From DATAYA01 sp036272815 (GTDB taxonomy: Bacteria; Pseudomonadota; Alphaproteobacteria; Acetobacterales; Acetobacteraceae), in NCBI GenBank assembly GCA_036272815.1, contig DATAYA010000067.1, forward strand, positions 1 to 8,229: DNA of 8,229 nucleotides, read 5' to 3'. The position numbers and the translations under genes were made by a program. The first letter of the stretch is position 1. Each line of letters starts with the position of its first letter. The notes under the pieces are model-generated. The model was given only the letters and a program-made list of their open reading frames with translations, was not told the origin of the DNA and did no database searches. Below are positions 4,836-8,229 of this stretch, one piece after another.

Positions 4836-7759
4836 TCGGCGGACCGCATCTCGCGTGCTGGGGGGGAGGCGTTGAAGCGGAGGATCTTCGGCGGCCGTGG
4901 CATGTCGGGGAGCGGCACCAGCGCGGGTGGCTGCGGCGCTGTCTCGGCGGTCTCGTTCGCCGCCGCCTTTTCGATGCGGATGCGCAGGTCGTACCAGGCC
5001 GCCTGACCCGTCACCGGGTCGCTGTTGGACATCTCGCCGCCGGGAAGTTGCGATGAGATGAGGTGATTGAGCAGGAAACCCTGCCGCGCCTCCGGGGCAT
5101 CCTTCGCGAGCGCCCAGGCACCGCTGCGCTTGCCGATCCCGTTCCAGGTCCAGACCGTGTCGGGCTGCACGCCCTCCATCAGCCGGACCTGGCATCTCAC
5201 CCGGCCGGTGCGGCTGATCGCCCACACCCAGTCGTCGTCGGCGAGGCCGAGTGCCGCGCCGGTGCGGCGGGCGAGATAGAGCCGGTTGGCCGCGTGGATC
5301 TGCCGCAGCCAGGCGTTCTGCGAGTGCCACGCATGATACATCGCCATCGGCCGCTGCGTGATCGCGTGCAGCGGATAGGCGGCGGCCTCGATCATCGTCT
5401 GCTCGCGCGGCGGATACCAGGCCGGCAGCGGGTCGAACGCCGCGCGGATCGCGGCGCGGCGGTCCTCGGGCGGCTGGATCGGGCCGTGGCCGTCGGCGGC
5501 GAGGCGGAAGCGTTGCAGCGGCTCGCTGTAGAGCTGCATCACGATCTGCGCCGTGTTCGGGATCAGGCCCATGCGGTGTGCTTCCGCCAGATAGGCGGCG
5601 TTGGCGTGCTTGAAGTAGAGCGCCTCGGGCGGGTGGTGGTGCTGCCAGAAGCAGCCGTTGTCCACGTAGCGGGCGAGCTGGTCCGGGTTCGGTGCCCCCT
5701 TCCCCGCCGCGTCCCCATTGCCGCGCCAGCCGGCGAGCGGGCCGATGCCGGGCGTGCGCTCGTGCCGCGTCATGTAGTCCGGATAGTCGCGGTAGCGCGG
5801 GCTGCCGTCCTCGGCGACGAAGCCGGGCAGGCCGAGCCGGGCGCCGAGGTCGATCAGCACGTCCTGGAACGGCCGCACGTCGCGGTCGAGCGGCACCACG
5901 GGCTGGCGGATCGCGTCGGCCGGACCCTCGGGGCTGCCGATCGGCCGGTCGAGCAGGGAAATGCAGTCCCAGCGTTCGAGATACGTCGTATCCGGCAAAA
6001 CAAGGTCGGCGAAGGCGACGGTCTCGGAGGCGTAGGCGTCGGAATAGATGACGTGCGGGATGCGGTATTCGCCGCCCGTGTCCTTCGCGGTCAGCGCGGC
6101 CTCCGCCTCCCCGGGGTTCATCGAGGAGTTCCAGCCCATGTTCGACATGTAGAGGAACAGAGTATCGATCGGGTACGGATCGCCGGCGGCGGCATTGCCG
6201 AGGACCATGTGCAGCATGCCGTGGGCGGCAATCGGCGCATCCCAGGAGAAGGCGCGGTCGATGCGCAGCGGCCGTCCGTCATCGTCGAGCAGCAGATCCT
6301 CCGGCCCGCGCGGAAAACCGAGCGCCATGCCCGGCATCTCCCGGTTCGGCGTGCAGCCGCGCGCGACCGGTGGCGGCCCGGGCAGGATCGGCTTCGGGTA
6401 CGGCGACTTGTAGCGCCAGGAGCCGGGGGTATCGACCGCGCCCAGCAGCAGTTGCAGCAGGTGGATGGCGCGGCAGGTCTGAAAGCCGTTCGAGTGCGCC
6501 GAGATGCCGCGCATCGCATGCATCGCGACCGGCCGGCCGATCATCTGCGCGTGGCGCCGGCCGGATGTGTCGGTCCATTCCTGGTCGAGCACGAGCGGCT
6601 GGTCGAAGGCGACCGATGCGATCTCGGCGGCGATGCGGCGGATCGTTTCGGCGGACACGCCGCAGCGGTCGGCGGCGTTCTCGGGCGCGTATTCGCCGCC
6701 GAGATAGCGCTCGGCCATGAGCTGGAACACCGGGATCGCCCGGCCGCCGTCAGCGAGGAGAAACTCGCCGACGATGGCGGGCTGCATTTCCGGCGTGGCG
6801 GCGTCGATCGCGGCACCCTGCACGCGGTCCCAGGCGAGGGGGCGTCCGTCGGCGTCGCGGACGAACAGACCGTGCGCGTCAGTCCCGGGGGCGTGGCGGA
6901 CGAGCCAGTGCGCGTTGGTGTAGCGCACCAGGAAATCGAGATCGACGCGGTCGGTGCGCAGCAGCTCATGCACCAGCGCCAGAACAAAAAGCCCGTCGGT
7001 GCCGGGGCGGATGCCCACCCATTCGTCGGCGATCGCGGAATAGCCGGTGCGCACCGGGTTGACGCTGACGAACTTGGCCCCCCGGCGACGGAGATTGGCG
7101 ATGCCGAGCTTGATCGGATTGCTGTCGTGATCCTCGGCGACACCGAACATCAGAAGATATTTCGCGCGGTCCCAGTCGGGCTCGCCGAACTCCCAAAAGC
7201 TGCCGCCGAGCGTGTAGAGTCCGGCCGCCGCCATGTTGACGGAACAGAAACCGCCATGGGCGGCGAAATTGGGGGTGCCGAACTGCTTGGCCCACCAGCT
7301 CGTCAGGCTCTGGCTCTGGTCGCGCCCGGTGAAGAAGGCGAGGCGCTTGGGGTCGCGGGCTCGGATCGCCGACAGCCACCCGGTCGCGATGCCGAGCGCC
7401 TCCTCCCACTCGATCTCGCGGAACTCGCCCGAGCCGCGCGGCCCGGTCCGCAGCAGCGGTTTGCGGAGTTTCGCCGGGGAATATTGCTGCATGATCCCGG
7501 CCGAGCCCTTGCCACACAGCACGCCGCGGTTCACCGGGTGGTCGGGGTTGCCCTCGATGTAGCGGATCACGCCGTCCTTGAGGTGGACGCGGATGCCGCA
7601 GCGGCAGGCACACATGTAGCAGGTGCTGGTTTTGATCGTGTCCGAAATTTCGGGTGAGAGGGCGACCCGCTCGCGGGGGCGGAAGTAGCCTTGCGTGACC
7701 GGGGGAGGGGTGACCGGGCGAGAGGAGCCGGGTTCGGCCCGGTCGGAAGTCTTCTGCAT
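4832..7759 (-). CDS. soeA: SoeA: molybdopterin catalytic subunit of sulfite:quinone oxidoreductase
   Basis: This 975-residue protein of the DMSO reductase superfamily, with bis-MGD cofactor, is predicted to oxidise sulfite to sulfate in the cytoplasm. The N-terminal [4Fe-4S] site is C47-C50-C54-C82 (TCYMCACRCG ... GVLCGKG), with the usual Lys at 84. The molybdopterin domain follows, and C172 in HGGFCSVNMAAAG is the likely Mo ligand. The C-terminal dinucleotide-binding domain covers about 796-930 (ITQRPMAMYHAWHSQNAW ... SNSDPVTGQAAWYD). Segments GSFWEFGEPDW and GVAEDHDSNPIK fit SoeA as I remember it. There is no twin-arginine signal, unlike DmsA, PsrA or PhsA, and the gene order A-B-C and subunit sizes match SoeABC. 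The ATG at 7759 gives the expected length; upstream in-frame ATGs would add a Pro/Arg-rich, non-conserved stretch of up to 64 residues. No good Shine-Dalgarno is seen before this ATG. Another sulfur or selenium oxyanion substrate is possible. Confidence 0.87.
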   Translation of the reverse strand: MQKTSDRAEPGSSRPVTPPPVTQGYFRPRERVALSPEISDTIKTSTCYMCACRCGIRVHLKDGVIRYIEGNPDHPVNRGVLCGKGSAGIMQQYSPAKLRKPLLRTGPRGSGEFREIEWEEALGIATGWLSAIRARDPKRLAFFTGRDQSQSLTSWWAKQFGTPNFAAHGGFCSVNMAAAGLYTLGGSFWEFGEPDWDRAKYLLMFGVAEDHDSNPIKLGIANLRRRGAKFVSVNPVRTGYSAIADEWVGIRPGTDGLFVLALVHELLRTDRVDLDFLVRYTNAHWLVRHAPGTDAHGLFVRDADGRPLAWDRVQGAAIDAATPEMQPAIVGEFLLADGGRAIPVFQLMAERYLGGEYAPENAADRCGVSAETIRRIAAEIASVAFDQPLVLDQEWTDTSGRRHAQMIGRPVAMHAMRGISAHSNGFQTCRAIHLLQLLLGAVDTPGSWRYKSPYPKPILPGPPPVARGCTPNREMPGMALGFPRGPEDLLLDDDGRPLRIDRAFSWDAPIAAHGMLHMVLGNAAAGDPYPIDTLFLYMSNMGWNSSMNPGEAEAALTAKDTGGEYRIPHVIYSDAYASETVAFADLVLPDTTYLERWDCISLLDRPIGSPEGPADAIRQPVVPLDRDVRPFQDVLIDLGARLGLPGFVAEDGSPRYRDYPDYMTRHERTPGIGPLAGWRGNGDAAGKGAPNPDQLARYVDNGCFWQHHHPPEALYFKHANAAYLAEAHRMGLIPNTAQIVMQLYSEPLQRFRLAADGHGPIQPPEDRRAAIRAAFDPLPAWYPPREQTMIEAAAYPLHAITQRPMAMYHAWHSQNAWLRQIHAANRLYLARRTGAALGLADDDWVWAISRTGRVRCQVRLMEGVQPDTVWTWNGIGKRSGAWALAKDAPEARQGFLLNHLISSQLPGGEMSNSDPVTGQAAWYDLRIRIEKAAANETAETAPQPPALVPLPDMPRPPKILRFNASPPAREMRSAE

Positions 7760-7765
7760 GAGTCC

Positions 7766-7773
7766 AGTGTATA
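7766..7773 (-). promoter_or_regulatory. -10-like box close to the soeA start (weak)
   Basis: On the minus strand this reads TATACACT, an AT-rich patch in very GC-rich DNA, seven bases from the soeA ATG. TACACT or TATACA each match four of six bases of the sigma70 -10 consensus. No convincing -35 hexamer is seen 16-18 bases upstream. If real, the transcript would start at or near the ATG (leaderless), which would fit the absence of a Shine-Dalgarno. Confidence 0.25.
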
Positions 7774-7834
7774 GGCCTGGGCGGCGGCGGGGGCTAGGGT
7801 GGGGAGGGCTGGCAGCCTCCGGAGTTTCTCGACG

Positions 7835-7848
7835 TGCCATCGATGGCA
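7835..7848. promoter_or_regulatory. 14-bp perfect palindrome upstream of soeA, candidate operator
   Basis: TGCCATCGATGGCA is a perfect two-fold palindrome 76 bp upstream of the soeA start, in the only long gap on that strand. Its length and position suit a dimeric regulator binding site. It also contains TTGCCA (with the next base on the minus strand), which resembles a -35 box, although no good -10 follows at normal spacing. Binding is inferred; no regulator gene is in the window. Confidence 0.4.
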
Positions 7849-7957
7849 AGCTGGGCCAGCAGCAGCCCCTGATCCGCTGACCCGGCATGGTCTCGCCGAA
7901 CAGCGCTTGCCCGAGCAATCCTCGCACCCGCTCGGCATCGTCCATTGTCATGGCCAG

Positions 7958-7975
7958 CCCCGGACCTGATCGGGG
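7958..7975. repeat. Short hairpin, CCCCG/CGGGG with 8-nt loop
   Basis: Arms 7958-7962 and 7971-7975 flank GACCTGAT. The sequence around it (CCCCGGACCTGATCGGGG) resembles short dispersed palindromes common in alphaproteobacterial intergenic DNA. The stem is short and no U-run follows, so a terminator role is weak. Confidence 0.3.
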
Positions 7976-8021
7976 ACCGGTCGACCCACGACCTCCGTAC
8001 CTTCATCTAACGAACCGGGGC

Positions 8022-8061
8022 AAGGGCCTCGGCGTGGTCCTGGGGCAGCGCCCGAGGCCTT
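8022..8061 (-). terminator. Stem-loop directly after tpiA (possible transcript end)
   Basis: Starting two bases after the tpiA stop, AAGGCCTCGG (8061-8052 read on the minus strand) can pair with CCGAGGCCCTT (8032-8022) with one bulged base, enclosing about 19 nt. There is no uridine run, so it is not a canonical intrinsic terminator; it may instead protect the tpiA mRNA 3' end. Confidence 0.35.
8036..8053 (+). repeat. Diverged copy of the palindromic-element end motif
   Basis: This 18-base site reads GGTCCTGGGGCAGCGCCC. It resembles the outer arms of the soeB-soeC element: the right arm at 4080-4096 (GGGTCCAGGCAGAGCCC) and the reverse complement of the left arm at 3999-4015. It lies in the loop side of the stem behind tpiA, suggesting that the two intergenic structures belong to one dispersed repeat family. 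Confidence 0.4.
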
Positions 8062-8062
8062 C

Positions 8063-8229
8063 CTATCGCGCCGTCCGGGCAATCGCGAGAAAGGCCGCCG
8101 CATTCAGGCTCGCCCCGCCCACCAGCGCACCGCCGACCTCAGGCACCGCCAGCAGCGCGGCCGCGTTCTCCGGCTTGACCGACCCGCCATAGAGGATCGG
8201 CACCGCGCGCCCTGCCTCTGGCCCGAACT
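8063..8229 (-). CDS. tpiA: Triosephosphate isomerase, C-terminal part (truncated by window)
   Basis: The last 54 codons and the stop of tpiA, which interconverts dihydroxyacetone phosphate and glyceraldehyde 3-phosphate in glycolysis, are present. The translated end contains VPILYGGSVKPENAAALL followed by GGALVGGASLNAAAFLAIA. These are the two phosphate-binding loops of the TIM barrel (GGS of loop 7 and the GG of loop 8), both intact. The catalytic Lys, His and Glu lie upstream, outside the window. The TAG stop is at 8065-8063. A stem-loop follows within two bases. The gene points the same way as soeABC but is 303 bp away, so a shared transcript is unlikely. Residues seen are specific enough that I am confident of the family. 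Confidence 0.95.
   Translation of the reverse strand, partial: FGPEAGRAVPILYGGSVKPENAAALLAVPEVGGALVGGASLNAAAFLAIARTAR

Larger units (their letters stand above)
7760..8062. other. Intergenic region between tpiA and soeA (303 bp)
   Basis: No supported gene lies here. Short open frames on both strands (for example 7794-8006 minus, and the soeA frame extended up to 7951) encode Arg/Ser/Pro-rich peptides that I do not recognise, and they look like GC-driven shadows. The stretch contains several inverted repeats: a 14-bp perfect palindrome (7835-7848), an 8-bp palindrome CTCCGGAG (7817-7824), GCTGG-G-CCAGC (7850-7860), a CCCCG/CGGGG hairpin (7958-7975) and a long stem behind tpiA (8022-8061). It probably holds the end of the tpiA transcript and the promoter of soeABC, since all four genes point the same way. 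Confidence 0.7.

Noticed and set aside
5063..7657. 864-codon open frame on the plus strand, antisense to soeA
   Set aside because: It is fully antisense to a well-supported molybdoenzyme gene. The product is rich in Arg, Gly, Ala, Val and His with no recognisable domain, as expected from high-GC codon bias in the complementary frame.
7760..7951. Upstream extension of soeA by up to 64 residues
   Set aside because: The extra peptide is Pro/Arg-rich, not family-like, and covers the palindromic promoter region. It contains no twin-arginine signal followed by a hydrophobic segment. The ATG at 7759 gives the expected length.
7794..8006. 70-codon minus-strand frame in the tpiA-soeA gap
   Set aside because: The start lacks a convincing ribosome site, the composition is Arg/Ser/Gly-rich, and the frame covers several palindromes. 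I cannot support it as a gene.
7887..8192. 101-codon plus-strand frame antisense to the tpiA end
   Set aside because: It overlaps the clearly recognised tpiA C-terminus on the opposite strand and has no recognisable motif.

Overview
The window looks like a piece of a GC-rich (roughly 70% G+C by eye) alphaproteobacterial chromosome. An acetobacteral or rhodospirillal relative is my best guess. The guess rests on the very high GC, a PTS EIIA gene directly attached to kdpE, the SoeABC-type sulfite oxidoreductase, and short GC-rich palindromic intergenic repeats of a style I associate with Acetobacteraceae. None of these fixes the taxon.

Layout. Positions 1-3043 (+ strand) hold a tightly packed gene row: the C-terminal end of the sensor kinase kdpD (cut by the window edge), its response regulator kdpE, a PtsN-like EIIA protein, an FMN-dependent PPOX-type flavoprotein of the MSMEG_1061 type, and a GrpB-family (UPF0157) protein. 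Junctions overlap by 4 bp and 1 bp, or are separated by 12 bp and 14 bp, so one transcript is likely. The first three genes make a plausible potassium-response module in which PTS-Ntr phosphorylation state could feed into KdpDE. The last two have no obvious link to potassium.

Positions 3025-7759 (- strand, converging on the first row) hold a three-subunit membrane molybdoenzyme: soeA (molybdopterin catalytic subunit, no Tat signal), soeB (four [4Fe-4S] clusters) and soeC (eight-helix DmsC-type anchor). Together they would oxidise sulfite to sulfate on the cytoplasmic side and pass electrons to quinone. soeA and soeB overlap by ATGA. soeB and soeC are separated by 134 bp that contain a complex palindromic element of about 100 bp (3997-4099). 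The 3' ends of soeC and the GrpB gene overlap by 19 bp.

Positions 7760-8062 form a 303-bp non-coding stretch with a perfect 14-bp palindrome 76 bp upstream of soeA (a candidate operator), a -10-like sequence close to the soeA start, and a hairpin just after tpiA that carries a diverged copy of the motif seen in the soeB-soeC element. Positions 8063-8229 (- strand) are the C-terminal 54 codons of tpiA (triosephosphate isomerase), cut by the window edge.

I see no clearly undescribed enzymatic system. The most interesting items are the palindromic element inside the soe operon, its related motif next to tpiA, the 14-bp palindrome upstream of soeA, and the kdp-linked EIIA gene. No tRNA, rRNA, CRISPR array, insertion sequence or phage gene was recognised.
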